From positions 5,208,001-5,272,000 of the forward strand of contig OZ023184.1 in assembly GCA_963995505.1 (NCBI GenBank): DNA of 64,000 nucleotides. The letters are read 5' to 3'. The DNA is from Hypericum androsaemum. Taxonomy: Eukaryota > Streptophyta > Magnoliopsida > Malpighiales > Hypericaceae. Within the stretch, counting starts at the first letter, position 1. Each line of letters opens with the position of its first letter. A model generated the notes under the pieces. It saw only the letters and a program-made list of their open reading frames with translations, did not search any database and was not told where the DNA came from. Positions 42,280 through 53,011 of the stretch are shown here, one piece after another. The position numbers were made by a program, and so were the translations under genes.

Positions 42280-43542
42280 ATGACGAGAAAGAAAGTTAAA
42301 CTGGTATTTATCTCAAATGACAATGCTAGAAAATTATGTTTGAAGAAAAGGAGAGCTGGACTTCTCAAGAAAGTAAGCGAACTAAGTGTTCTATGTGGGG
42401 TTAATGCCTTTTGCATCATTTATAGCCGTGAAGACAATCAACATGTGTTATGGCCTTCACTTGAAATAGTGCAAACTCTTCTAAAGAATTACTTGAAACT
42501 TCCTCCCATTGAGAAGTTCAAGAAGTCAATGAACCAAGAAAGCTACCTCAGGGAGAGGATAGGAAAGGCTGAAGATCAGTCGATAAAAAATTTAAAGAAA
42601 AACAAAGATATGTATTTGTGTCATTACATGCAGCACCTCCACCAAAATAGGTCGCTTGATCATTTAACAGTGGACGAGTTGGCTACTTTTGGTTGGTTGA
42701 TCCAAGAGAAGGCCGCTGACATCAGAAAGAAAAAGGAAAATTTTTACCAGGTTCCTCCTCTTCATTCTTTTGAATTTCTTGATGGTCACCATGTTGGGGG
42801 AGATCATATGATGGTTAATCCACATGTTTCCCTTCGCTATGGTGAAAATACGAACAACAATGACCAATATGTTGGTGGAAGTAATACTCAAGATGATACT
42901 AGAGTTCCATTTCGATTTGACATGAACATTTCAGTTGCTAATAGTCCCATTAATATGTCTATTGAGGATTCTTTCTATGGAGTTAATGATCCTCGAGCAA
43001 TTTTCACTGGTGATTTCAATATGAATTTTCCTAACATAGTGACAAACTTCTATGGAGGAGGACTAATCGCTAATGATGTTGTTGGTGGTTCTAATACCAC
43101 CAAGCTACAACTTCCTTATGAAGCCTTGACAACTAGGGTTACTTATGAAGATAGGCTTGGAAATGATATGAGTTTGGGGATGTCTTATGGAGGACCCGGA
43201 ATTGGTGATAATCATCAAGGGCCACCTTATAACGATGTCGAAAGTAACATTCTTAAAAAGAATTGGGATAACCAAGTAGTGTTGCCAAATGAGTATATCA
43301 ACCCTGAATTTAGAAATGATACTTACAATATTGAAACAAATATTGGTGGGAATGATTGGAATAATTATGCTAATGAGCTGGGACTACCTACTGATCATAT
43401 TATTAGTAATATCAATTCTAGAGGTGGCAATATTGTAGGAAATGCTGATATTGGCTTACAAGAAACCTTGTTTCGAGATACAAGTGATGCACAACAGCTT
43501 AACACAACTGCAAACACCAATAACGACAATTTGGCTCCTTAG
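42280..43542 (+). CDS. Type I (M-gamma, AGL80-like) MADS-box transcription factor, gene 2
   Basis: An intronless 420-residue protein, similar to gene 1 along its length. The MADS domain (residues 1-60) reads MTRKKVKLVFISND, KKRRAGLLKKVSELSVLCGV, FCIIYSRED, VLWPS and keeps the residues usual for the family, including R25 and G40 that gene 1 has lost. Residues 60-150 are the charged M-gamma helical region. The C-terminal half is Asn/Asp/Gly-rich, with an extra His-containing stretch (DGHHVGGDHMMVNPH) near residue 170 that gene 1 lacks. A nuclear DNA-binding role is expected, probably in female gametophyte or endosperm by analogy with AGL80; this is inference. The stop lies a few dozen bases before an acidic-codon-like GAA/GAT repeat in the 3' flank. 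Confidence 0.95.
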   Translation: MTRKKVKLVFISNDNARKLCLKKRRAGLLKKVSELSVLCGVNAFCIIYSREDNQHVLWPSLEIVQTLLKNYLKLPPIEKFKKSMNQESYLRERIGKAEDQSIKNLKKNKDMYLCHYMQHLHQNRSLDHLTVDELATFGWLIQEKAADIRKKKENFYQVPPLHSFEFLDGHHVGGDHMMVNPHVSLRYGENTNNNDQYVGGSNTQDDTRVPFRFDMNISVANSPINMSIEDSFYGVNDPRAIFTGDFNMNFPNIVTNFYGGGLIANDVVGGSNTTKLQLPYEALTTRVTYEDRLGNDMSLGMSYGGPGIGDNHQGPPYNDVESNILKKNWDNQVVLPNEYINPEFRNDTYNIETNIGGNDWNNYANELGLPTDHIISNINSRGGNIVGNADIGLQETLFRDTSDAQQLNTTANTNNDNLAP

Positions 43543-43554
43543 TTCGTGTGAACC

Positions 43555-43622
43555 AAGAAGAAGAAAAAGAAAAAAGAAGAAGATGATTATGATTATGATG
43601 ATGATGAAGAAGAAAAGAACAT
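43555..43622 (+). repeat. GAA/GAT-rich low-complexity tract in gene 2 3' flank
   Basis: A purine-rich run (aagaagaagaaaaagaaaaa, then gatgat and gaagaagaaa) directly after the stop codon. Gene 1 has a shorter 'gaagatgatgatgaagac' version, so it pre-dates duplication. Confidence 0.8.
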
Positions 43623-44618
43623 AGCTTTGATCAATTTATTATGTCATCTTGTATGCATATATGCATCATTGAATTAGAGAAAAAATCTCTTCATTTTCAT
43701 TTATTTTGCTAGCTATTCTATCCTTATGCATACATATTTCGATTTAATGTTCAATCAAATACAAATACAAACACAAACTAGAATCTCAATAAACTATTCA
43801 TAATCATTTTACGTATTTTTTCTATATTTGCGCTATTTTTTACATAAATATTTTTCTATGTTCTTGTTGATTCGATAAAAGTACCAAAGGATACTTGCCT
43901 AGGAGGACCCAGAGGTGTGGCACTAAGTCAAGAGGAGGACCTCACGTAGTGCATGTCATTAAGTCAAGAGGTGGCACCAGGTGGACTTGAGGACGAATAT
44001 GGCGCTAAGGGAACTTGGTGACCGGTATGGCACTAATTGAACCCAATACTTGGTTCAGCTTTAAATGAAGGTGTTGGACATGCGGCACTAATTTGAGATG
44101 GAGAAAATAGGACAACTTCGTTAGTCAAATCAGGCCATTGACAAGGATGGAAGGGTGACCTCAGGTCAGCTCCGGTGAATGGTCAGGTTGGAAAGGCTTG
44201 CTCAAGTCAAGAAATGTACTTGGAGAGGTTGGGAGGACTCCTCAAGTCAGGCACTTGTTGGGCATGTAGAAGCTACCTCGGTCAGACGCTAGTAAGCTCC
44301 CAAAGAGCGCCCATCTATGAAAAATGTGCCTAACTTTGGACTCGAAAATGAGGTGATTCCTTTGGTCATGGGAAGCTAAAAGGTAGATCTCCAACTTTAT
44401 GTTTCTAAGGAATTGCCTAATTTGCTTAGAAGAGGGTCAAAACAAGGCTCAATTCTCGGTGATGCTTTTTCCGTTGAGAGTCGTTGGGCTATCGTGAATC
44501 AGTCATATCTTTCGTCTCAGACCTTGGATTAAGGTAATTCTTTAGGCTATGGGAAGATAAGACCTTGATGCACTTTATGGAGCTAACTCGAGAAAGCGGC
44601 CATAGGTCACGCGTCTCG

Positions 44619-46672
44619 TATGGATGGCAATGGGTGTGGTAGAGTAGGGTATTAGTAGAAACCTACCCATACCTTAGTTTTTGGAGTTGGACCCATACCC
44701 AACCCTCGACCCTACAAATTTTTTATTTTTATTTTATTGTTAGACCTATACCCTACCCTCAACGAGACCCAGGGTCTACACGGTCTGCAGGATCCGGCTC
44801 TTTAACGTTTTACTTTTTGATAATTTTTATGCACAAAATTAATTTCCATATAAAATTTAAATAAAGTCAAAATATCTACTACGTTACACATCAACATTCA
44901 ATAGAAATTTAAAGAACTATCAAATTTTACAATTTAATTTAAATGATACAAGATTCTTCTTTTTAAGTACATAAAGTATTCAACAAAAAAAAATATAGAA
45001 AGTCGGCTTCTAGTGGTCTATCTCCACGGCATCTTCCAAACTGGTTTTGTAATAACACAACAAATATGTTAAAGTTAATCATAAAGTATATTGTATATCA
45101 ATTGTACATTACAACTAGCAATTTGTACATATTGCCTAAAAAATGTGCATTTGTTCGTGTTTGCAGCTTTCTGCAGATGTCTAGTTCTAGTCACTAGAAT
45201 TATTATTACACGAGCTCAAAAATTTTCACATTTTATGCTACTAACCATTTTCGTGGATATGCCATCTGTTCTCTGGTCAGTATTTGGTTAGGGAGGATTT
45301 TTTCTCAAATTTGGAGCTCATTGTAGCCATTTTCATAATGTAATGCTATATAAAAAATATAGTATATCAATAAAAAATCAGAATTAATGTTCCAAGAAGT
45401 TTTTATTAGAGCTCATCAATAACTGAAGTATATTCTAAGAAATTTGAGAACTATGTTACAAGTAAAAAGTTAAGAACAAATTGCACTCAGATCCTTGGGA
45501 TTTACTTAAATTACTGTTTTAATCCCTTCTATTTCAAAATTGAAACTTTAGTCCCCCTAGTTTGCTTTTATAGCACTCTCATGTCCCTCGCTGATGTCAG
45601 TATTCGATATTATATTTTTTTACTCAAGAAAATGACTATTATGCCCTCACAAAAAACAAAAAAAAATCTAAAATCCTCTCCGACGTCAACTCCGACCCAT
45701 CCTCTCCGACCAAGCTCCCCTCCTGTAGCTGGTCCGGCGTCGACTCTGACCCATCATTCCCTTTGTCATGCTAACGCTACCCTTGTCAACAAGCTCCGCC
45801 TTCTCTTCCGCTCCTTGCCCTCCTGTTTGTCAAAATTGATGGCTATTGGAGGCTGGTGGACGACCACTACTGAGGGCCGTGCTCCTTGCCCTCCTGGTCG
45901 TCGAAATCAATTGTTATTGGAGGCTGGTGTTCAAACACTATGAGCCTGTCTTCACTGTGGTTCATTTTGAAATTAACCGGATGGATGGCTCGGCGAGGAG
46001 AGGAGAGGAATGGCTCGGCGAGCTAGGGTTTGGAGGTACCAAATTATGGCCGGAAAAGATGTTCGGAGGGCCGGAGAAGATGACCAAAACTTTTTATTTT
46101 TTATTATAAGTGTAAAACTATCATTTTGAAATTATTTTGACCGATGACATCAGTGGTTGACTCTTAGGGATCTTAGAGTACAATAAAAGCAAACTAGGGG
46201 GACTAAAATTTTGATTTTGAAACAGCAGGAACTAAAATAGTGATTTAAGCAAATTCTAGGGACCTGAGGGTAATTTGCTCAAAAGTTAATGTTAATGACA
46301 CACAATTAAACTTAAACATAACAACATATAGCATCAGCTTCACTCCTAGCTTATCGCAACCAATTTCACAGACACATCAAAGCCTCTAAAGTTCAAAGAT
46401 ATAATCTACTTTGATGAGCGCTTATTATTCTTCGCTAAATGCACTTTTCGAGACAACACTAGACACAAGAATACATAACATATAAAGTCTAATTAGGGCC
46501 TAACTAGGGTAGGGTCTAAAGTATGGTAAAAGAGTAAGGGTAGGGTATGAATTCATAGACCTGGACCCATACCTATACCCTACCCTAGGCTCAGTCAAAG
46601 TCAACATACCCTAGACCCACAGGGTAAGGGTAGGATCCGACCCATATGATATGGGTATTTCTGCCATCACTA
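44619..46672. mobile_element. Non-autonomous hAT element
   Basis: The termini TATGGATGGCAATGGGT and (inverted) TAGTGATGGCAGAAATACCC are flanked by 8-bp TSDs GCGTCTCG (44611-44618) and GCATCTCG (46673-46680), one mismatch. Subterminal ACCCATACC-type motifs are numerous on both sides, typical of hAT subterminal repeats. It has no transposase and contains a nested MULE. Confidence 0.82.
45474..46280. mobile_element. MULE-type element nested in the hAT
   Basis: The arms GAACAAATTGCACTCAGATCC and (inverted) GAGCAAATTACCCTCAGGTCC extend about 120 bases and are flanked by a perfect 9-bp TSD AAAAGTTAA (45465-45473, 46281-46289). The GC-rich centre (about 45680-46080, 'ccggcgtcgactctgaccca') differs in composition from the arms and could be captured genic DNA, but no protein was recognised. 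Confidence 0.87.
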
Positions 46673-47430
46673 GCATCTCGCTAAGACGTTCATAACTTTT
46701 CTTCCAGAGCTTGGATTAAGACATAGATCTATAATATTTTTAGTTTATGCCATCTTTAGAATCAGAGCGGAGGGATGTTAAAATACTGCTTGAAATAGCA
46801 AGACCACTACTGTGATGCTAACTCAAACCTTGGTGGCGCTAACTTGATCTTAGGGGGGTTGGTGGCGCAAACTTGACCCTTGGGGGGTTTATGGTACTAA
46901 CTTGACCCTAGGGAGAGGTGGTGGACCTAGCGGCCTCTAGAAGGTGGCCGGTGCTAACTTGGCTCAGGTGGAGAGTTCAGGTGAGATTGGTGTCCTTCCT
47001 TAAGTTATAGAGATTGAGTGAAGGAAAGACTCAATGCGACCAAACAAGGACGCACTCAGGAAGAATTTGATGGGCTCAAGAAGACTGGGTTGATTTGGAC
47101 TATCAAAGTTATAAACGGACACAAATTAAGATGAGATAACATTAAAGGCGAGTAGACTTCTTGAAACCGAAGTGATCCATGGTGGACTGTGATAGACATT
47201 AAAAAGGATAGTTTTAAGTCATCAAGTCTGACCAAGATACGACCTTAGCTAGTAGGCCGAGGCTCGGTGTCTTTTTGTATAAAATATAGGTCGGGGTTAG
47301 GTTTAGGGACACCACAAAAATTACAAACAAACCCCATATACTCTTTTTTTTCCTACTCTTCAATGCAACCCCTTTCCCTCAACTCTTTTTTTCCTTTGTT
47401 TTTTTTTTGTAGTTCATGGATCGTCTCGAG

Positions 47431-48043
47431 CAATGTTTTAAATACCACAGTCCGACCGGTGGTCTGACTGGTCAGATCACTACCCAGAACCAAATCTGGG
47501 TCAATTTTTTCCTAAAACCTAGAATGCAGTTCGACCGGCTAAAATCTGGTCGGACCACTAAGTCAGGTACTTCCGGGTGACCTGGTTCACCCGGATCAGA
47601 AAAATTTGTGTTTATTTTTTCTATTTTATCTGATTTAATTTAGAAACAAAATCTCAACTTTCACATTCGGAGCGTGGACATCACTTTTTGATCCCAAAAA
47701 ATTTATTTTTTTAACAATTCTTGATAATATTTTAACTAAGTCAAACGAATTGGACTAATATGTTGAACTGAAAACTTGTATAATCATCTTCTTGTTCTTG
47801 TAGACTTGTTCAATTCATATTTGAAGACTTCGTTTGGATAAATTGTATAACAAAGTTGCTAAATATTTGAACTTATTTGATATTTTATTATTTTTATGTT
47901 AAATTAAATTTATTTAATATTATTTAATTATATTAATATAAAATAAAAGTCTCGGTCTGACCGGCAATCCAACAGATCAGACTGGGTGAACCAAAAATTT
48001 TAAAAATTCCAGGTCGCCTTCCGGATCGGTTTTAAAAACATTG
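47431..48043. mobile_element. hAT-type MITE
   Basis: The termini CAATGTTTTAAATACC and (inverted) CAATGTTTTTAAAACCG are flanked by a perfect 8-bp TSD GTCTCGAG (47423-47430, 48044-48051). At 613 bp, it has subterminal 'gtccgaccggtggtctgac'-type repeats and no coding sequence. Confidence 0.9.
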
Positions 48044-48094
48044 GTCTCGAGTACTATTCTCTACGTGCTCGCGGTTTTTCCCCGCAACAGTTCT

Positions 48095-49135
48095 ACAACT
48101 ATGCCTAAAGCAATATAAAACAAAATCAATTCAACTACATTTCCTATGATAAGAAAACTATATAGCTTCATGAGAAATATTATCAATATTAATATTTATT
48201 ATAAAAATAAAATAATTTGGCATAATGTTATATCACACATCAACCTTAGTTGAATTACAAGGTCGCCGAAGATCAATCATAATCTAAGTTCTGTCAAAGA
48301 TGTTCATGAACAATTGTATGCAATACGACACCTATTTTTTAAATAGTGGGAATAAGTGCTCCATAAACTTTGTATTGTTTATGAAGTTATTAAGAAATTA
48401 GTTAGTTAACTCTATGACAAGACAATTTCTTGCCAACAAAAATGTTTCAAACAAAAATTGGAAATCACTATTTTTAGCATATTTATTATATTCATATAGT
48501 CATGCTTAAATAAAATTTCACATCCGTGGGTTTCCAAATCAAAGATATTTATTTAAAAAAATTATAAAGCTGACTAATTCATATTCTCAAATATGTTTTT
48601 ACATTTTTCTATTATAGTATGTCTACTAATCTTCCTATTAGTTCTTCTATATCATTAAGGTTAGGTTACAAATTTGCTAGTGACTAAATTGAGGCCGAGT
48701 TTTGTTTTGTTCTGAAGTTAGTCATTTATAAATTAAATAGTTAATTAGGAATAGTCTGATAGTAGTAAATATGAAAAACAATATTTTCTAAATATTTGTA
48801 ATGTATCATTTGTCTTTGATAAATAAGAAAAAAAATTGTTTGTGATATAGAGAATAAATTGTGATCCAAATTATATAAATACTGTCTTCATAATGGTTAG
48901 AGTATGTAATGGAAATGCATGTTCAAGTTTAAAACAATTACACTCAATATAAAATCTTCTAGAAAATTTTATAAAGACTTTTTTAGGAAATCTCGTCTTA
49001 GAAACTTAAATATCATCAACTTCCATATGAGTAATAATACAAAAAATCCTTACCAAAAAATCAAAATCTTAAAATTTTGGTAATATAATTAAGCTAGAAT
49101 GAAAATGTCCACTGTTGAATGAGGAAGAATATTCG
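48095..49135 (+). pseudogene. Promoter-only remnant of a fourth MADS unit
   Basis: The interval is collinear first with 34590-34850 (downstream of gene 1) and then with the MADS promoters: 'gatatagagaataaattgtg', 'aggaaatctcgtcttagaaa' and the conserved block 'ttggtaatataattaagcta' then 'gaatgaaaatgtccactgtt' (49078-49118). Beyond about 49125 the similarity stops and no MADS domain follows. The coding part was deleted or replaced. Confidence 0.72.
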
Positions 49136-49189
49136 ATAAATTAATTAATAGAGATTTATGTTTGAAAAAATAAAATAAAGGGCAAAATA

Positions 49190-49980
49190 GTCATAGTACT
49201 CTGATATTTCAAAAAAATAATTAACTAAGCTAGACGAGTATTAATTAGTCTCTCTTTTTTTTTCTAAAATGAACTAGTTAGTCCCTGGATTATTTCTCCG
49301 GTTAACTTTCCGGCCAATTTCCACAAAACCGATAATATCCCTCACCCCACTGTTTCCCCCCTCTACACAAGCCAGGAGAACTCTCATCCCTTGTCTCTGC
49401 ATAGGAATCCCCTACTCGGGATAGGAGAACCTCGATGGGTTCTGGTTCTCTTTCTTGCCCTATAGTATGAGAAGTCCATGTCCATGGCCGACCTGTCGGG
49501 GATGAAACCTGTCCAGCTGGTCATAGAGATTAAAAACCAATGAGGCCAAACTTGCCCACCAGAACTAGCTCAAAGATCAAAATTGGAGCCCCATATTTTC
49601 TTTAGAGTTTCTCCGGTTGTTTTTGGAGAGAGAACCGGGAGTGCCCTTACAAGTCGGAAGAAATAGAAGTAGCGTTGCACCCATGTTCTTACCCACAAAA
49701 AATAAACACAAATGAAACTAAAGCGCAGGTAATCAAAAGAATAGATACATCCTTTGATTCTAACCAGGAAAAATGAAAACAAATAATACAGAATAGAACT
49801 CACGAAGGGAGGCTCTTCTCTTGTCTCGTGTCGAGAGGGGAAGATGGTGAGTTTAGGGGTATTCTGGGAATATTGGAAAAGATTGCCGGAAAGCTTAGCT
49901 GCAAAAATTATCAAGGGACTACCTGATTATTTTATATCCTGATTAATCAATTTATTTAAATAACAGAAATCTAAGATTAT
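49190..49980. mobile_element. Possible long-TIR DNA element
   Basis: 'gttagtccctggattatttc' near 49276 and the inverted 'ggtagtcccttgataatttt' near 49900 pair, as do 'aactttccgg' and 'aagctttccgg'. The style matches the other MULE-type elements, but the ends and TSD are not clear. Confidence 0.45.
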
Positions 49981-50189
49981 TTTGCAAACTCTAACCAAAT
50001 TGTAAGATAGCTATATTATTAGATCTCAAACGTGAGACTAGCCGGTGGAATCCCTTCTCTGATCTATTTTTTTTTATTTTGATAATAAAGTTCCGCTATT
50101 TATTTAAAAAAATCTCACAGGTGAGACTTTTTATTAAATTAAACCATCTTTTTCAATTGATATACACGAATGTTGGTAAAAAAAATCTT

Positions 50190-50483
50190 GTTGAGATGCC
50201 ATATCATTTTTCTTCTTCCCTTCTCACCTTCACGTCTCTATGTGCATTCTTCACTTAAAAGGTCAATAAAACATACTACAGTCCATAAAATTTCTTAACG
50301 CGTCTTTTTGGGTCGAAATTAGAATAAGTTTCACGCTGTCAGATATATCATAAATAGAAAGTCCTACAACAATAATTGATTAAAGTAAAATTGCTCACAA
50401 ATTAGAAATTTATATGTACAAAACTATATTTAATGATCTCCTGGAATTATTAAGCAAAGCGATCGAAAGCAACATTGACAAGG
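50190..50483. repeat. Backbone duplication block B' (partner 18400-19140)
   Basis: Shares 'cacgtctctatgtgcattct', 'gtacaaaactatatttaatg' and 'atctc' with block B and lacks the LINE tail at 18626-18838 found there. Confidence 0.7.
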
Positions 50484-50894
50484 GGGAATAGATTGGATCC
50501 TGGATGTGTAAAGTGAACCAGGATCAACTTGGATAAAAGAAGAGCCATTAGATTAAGTTTTTTAAATCATGTACAAGATCTGATGGCCAATATTAGAAGA
50601 GGGTAATTTGATATTTTTACCTCAATTCTTTCCCTTTTTCTCTCCTCAATCACTCTCTCTTCCCACAACAACGCCCCACCCTCTCCATCTCTCTCTCTCA
50701 ATTGAAAAAACCTAAATCTCTATTGATTGTTCACCAGAACGAGCTCCTCCTTCCCTAGAGGCGGCAACCTTGGAAGCATCGTCAGGTCATCGTCGTCATT
50801 CGAGTCAAACCCATAACCACATATCTCCCCCAATCACTCACTCTCTCTCCCTCAAACTTCTCCAGGAAAATCATTCCTCGTCCGCATCCAAGAT

Positions 50895-51172
50895 CTAAGA
50901 TGGTTAACACTGCCTCCGATCGTTCGAGTCCAGCGTCGGGCCGAGCCAGCATCATCACCCGCTTCATGTACGACAAGTTCGACACCACTTACCAGGTCTC
51001 GAATCGATTCGGTGGAGATCCCCTCGATTCGATGCCATTCCATCTCTTTGATTAACTGGTTGTGTTAAGGGATTGGATGTGGAATCTGTGGCTCGCTGAC
51101 GTCACCTTTGGGGTTTTTTTGGTGTGTAGGCCATGATCGGGATCAATTTTCTGTCCAAAATGATGTATCTTG
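50895..51172 (+). pseudogene. Captured RABH1 (RAB6-type) small GTPase fragment
   Basis: The first piece, 50939-50995, translates as GRASIITRFMYDKFDTTYQ, matching the RAB6/RABH segment that follows the P-loop (KTSIITRFMYDKFDNTYQ in the family) and covers switch I. A GT...AG interval (50996-51129) follows, then AMIGINFLSKMMYL (51130-51171), matching the next exon (ATIGIDFLSKTMYL). Upstream KMV...ASG is a decayed P-loop with a frameshift. Retention of an intron-like interval at a plausible exon boundary indicates DNA-level capture. It cannot make a GTPase. Confidence 0.82.
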
Positions 51173-51214
51173 CTGTAATTGTTTGAAGTTGACTTGTAAT
51201 TATATGTTAGTTTT

Positions 51215-51835
51215 TGTTTGGTTTGCATTGTTATGATCGAATGGTTTGCACTGTTATGATCTAATGGTTTATTTTATTATGATCGATTAGTTTGTAGTGT
51301 TATGATCGAATAGTTTATTTTATTATGATCGAATAGTTTGCACTGTTATGATCGGATGGTATGTTTGGTTATTTAAAAATACTTATTATAAGAAAGTTAA
51401 ATAATTAATTAAATTATATATCGAATGGTATGTCCGGTTATATTAAATGGTATGCCCGATTACATCGAATGGTATGTCCGGTTATTAAATACTTAATTAA
51501 ATTATATCGACTAGTATGTCCGATTATATTAAATGGTACACCTGGTTATATTAAATATTATGTCCGGTTATATCAAATGGTATTCTCAATTATATCGAAT
51601 GATATGTCCGGTTATTTAAAATACTTATAATAAGAAAGTTAAATAATTAATTAAATTATATATCGAATGGTATGTCCGGTTATATTAAATGGTATGTCCA
51701 GTTATATTAAATGGTATGTCCGATTACATCGAATGGTATGTCCGATTATTAAATAATTAAATTAAATTATCTCGACTGGTATGTCCGATTATATTAAATG
51801 ATAATCCGGTTATATTAAATTGTATGACTTTAATC
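51215..51835 (+). repeat. AT-rich ~20-bp tandem repeats with ~245-bp higher-order unit
   Basis: Units of 'gaatggtatgtccggttata' and 'ttaaatggtatgtccg' repeat about 25 times. A longer block beginning 'ttatttaaaa(a)tactta' recurs at about 51370 and 51615, giving a higher-order period near 245 bases. The array lies inside the Pack-MULE. Confidence 0.88.
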
Positions 51836-52049
51836 TTGTTTAAGAGGATCCCATAATTTTTGCTTCCCATAACAGTATAGTCCTTTTTTTGCGCGTTTCT
51901 CTTTCTTCTTAAATTAGGCTGGAATTACTATAGTGCCCTCTATTTTTTAGTCCAGGCATGTCCTGGATATGCCTTTAGAGGACCGAATCCTATCCCTTGA
52001 CAAGGAGGATGCCAACTTGCAATTTGTACAAAATGGCAATGGTGGTGGC

Positions 52050-52180
52050 AAATATTCATACATAATCACTTGTTGCACATGCCTGTTTCCCACAATGTTT
52101 CTGCTGGTTGTAAGACCATTAAATCCGGATTCCAATTCTAAACATTATAGTTCATTAATTAATAATTTATAAGGACGTAT
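52050..52180. repeat. Backbone duplication block C' (partner 19125-19245)
   Basis: 'atcacttgttgcacatgcct' and 'cacaatgtttctgctggttg' match block C in order. Confidence 0.72.
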
Positions 52181-52561
52181 TTGTATATATTACCACATCA
52201 TCATGATTTTGGTTGGTTTTTTTTCTCTGGAATAACCAAATGATAAGAGAGGAAACTTAAAAGAAATCTAAGGGCATATGTCATGGCCCGTTTTGGATGT
52301 CCGAAAATGCCACAAAACCAAAGGACCTTCTGGAAGACGGTGTTCTAGGATCCTCCATAGAAGATCAGGACCTTGTAGGAGACCGAGAGACTTTATTTAT
52401 TTTTTTATAAGTAAATCAATATTGCACCCAAGTAAAAATACACCATGTTAAGCAGAAGCACCAAGTTTTCTACCTCTACAAACACTAAGCCCCATAAGAG
52501 ACTTTATGAAATCTTCTCTATTGTTCCAAGCAATATCCTTTTACCTCTATTTGTGACTCTC
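52181..52561. other. Non-coding stretch with probable LINE tail
   Basis: 'tttttttataagtaaatcaa' then 'tattgcacccaagtaaaaat' at about 52401-52440 has the same minus-strand tail style as the LINE fragments at 16821 and 18626. No TSD was found; the rest is unassigned. Confidence 0.4.
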
Positions 52562-53011
52562 TTTTTTTCGGGATAAAAATGAATTTTCTTTAATCATATA
52601 GTCACCAATTATATCCAAAAGTACTCATACAGAACATTATTTGGACAAACCTATAGGTCCAACGTACAATAGCATGAAGGAGCCACTACTCAACTAGTCC
52701 CACCACCCTCCACCTGGCCCTACAAAGAAAGTTACTCTACTTACCCATCCTAAGGCTCACAACACGATAGTGCGAAGACACTACCCTCCTAGATCTATCC
52801 CACAGTATATAAGAATCCTCTCATACTTAGTACAAGGTTGTAGCCGCTGGCCTCGTTAAAAACTTATCTAGTAAACCCGCCCCTACGGGAGAAACCTAGA
52901 CTAGAAAAAGAGTACATCGCAAAAAGAACCCGCTCTAACGATAACACTACAGTTTTGATCCTTACATATTGTCCTCCATTTACAACCGCCCCAATAAAGT
53001 AGCCCAAAAAC

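Larger units (their letters stand above)
43865..48089 (+). mobile_element. Solo gypsy LTR holding three nested DNA transposons
   Basis: It begins TGTTGATTCG and ends CCCGCAACA, with a perfect 5-bp TSD GTTCT (43860-43864, 48090-48094). Removing the hAT at 44619-46672 and the hAT MITE at 47431-48043, each with one TSD copy, leaves about 1.54 kb. A TATA-like 'ttgtataaaatatagg' near 47275 suggests plus orientation. 'gagcttggattaagacatag'-type blocks are shared with the LTR at 61090. The LTR lies in the 3' flank of MADS gene 2; gene 1's 3' flank lacks it. Confidence 0.85.
50484..51996 (+). mobile_element. Pack-MULE carrying a RABH1/RAB6 gene fragment
   Basis: The termini GGGAATAGATTGGATCCT and (inverted) GGGATAGGATTCGGTCCT are flanked by a perfect 9-bp TSD TTGACAAGG (50475-50483, 51997-52005). 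Inside are a pyrimidine-rich leader, a small-GTPase exon-intron-exon fragment, and an AT-rich tandem array. No transposase. Backbone blocks B' and C' flank it, and the corresponding place in copy 1 (about 19130) has no insertion. Confidence 0.85.

Noticed and set aside
51940..52005. Helitron 3' end, from the small hairpin 'tccaggcatgtcctgga'
   Set aside because: No CTRR end and no A/T target. The TIR match and 9-bp TSD instead define a Pack-MULE.
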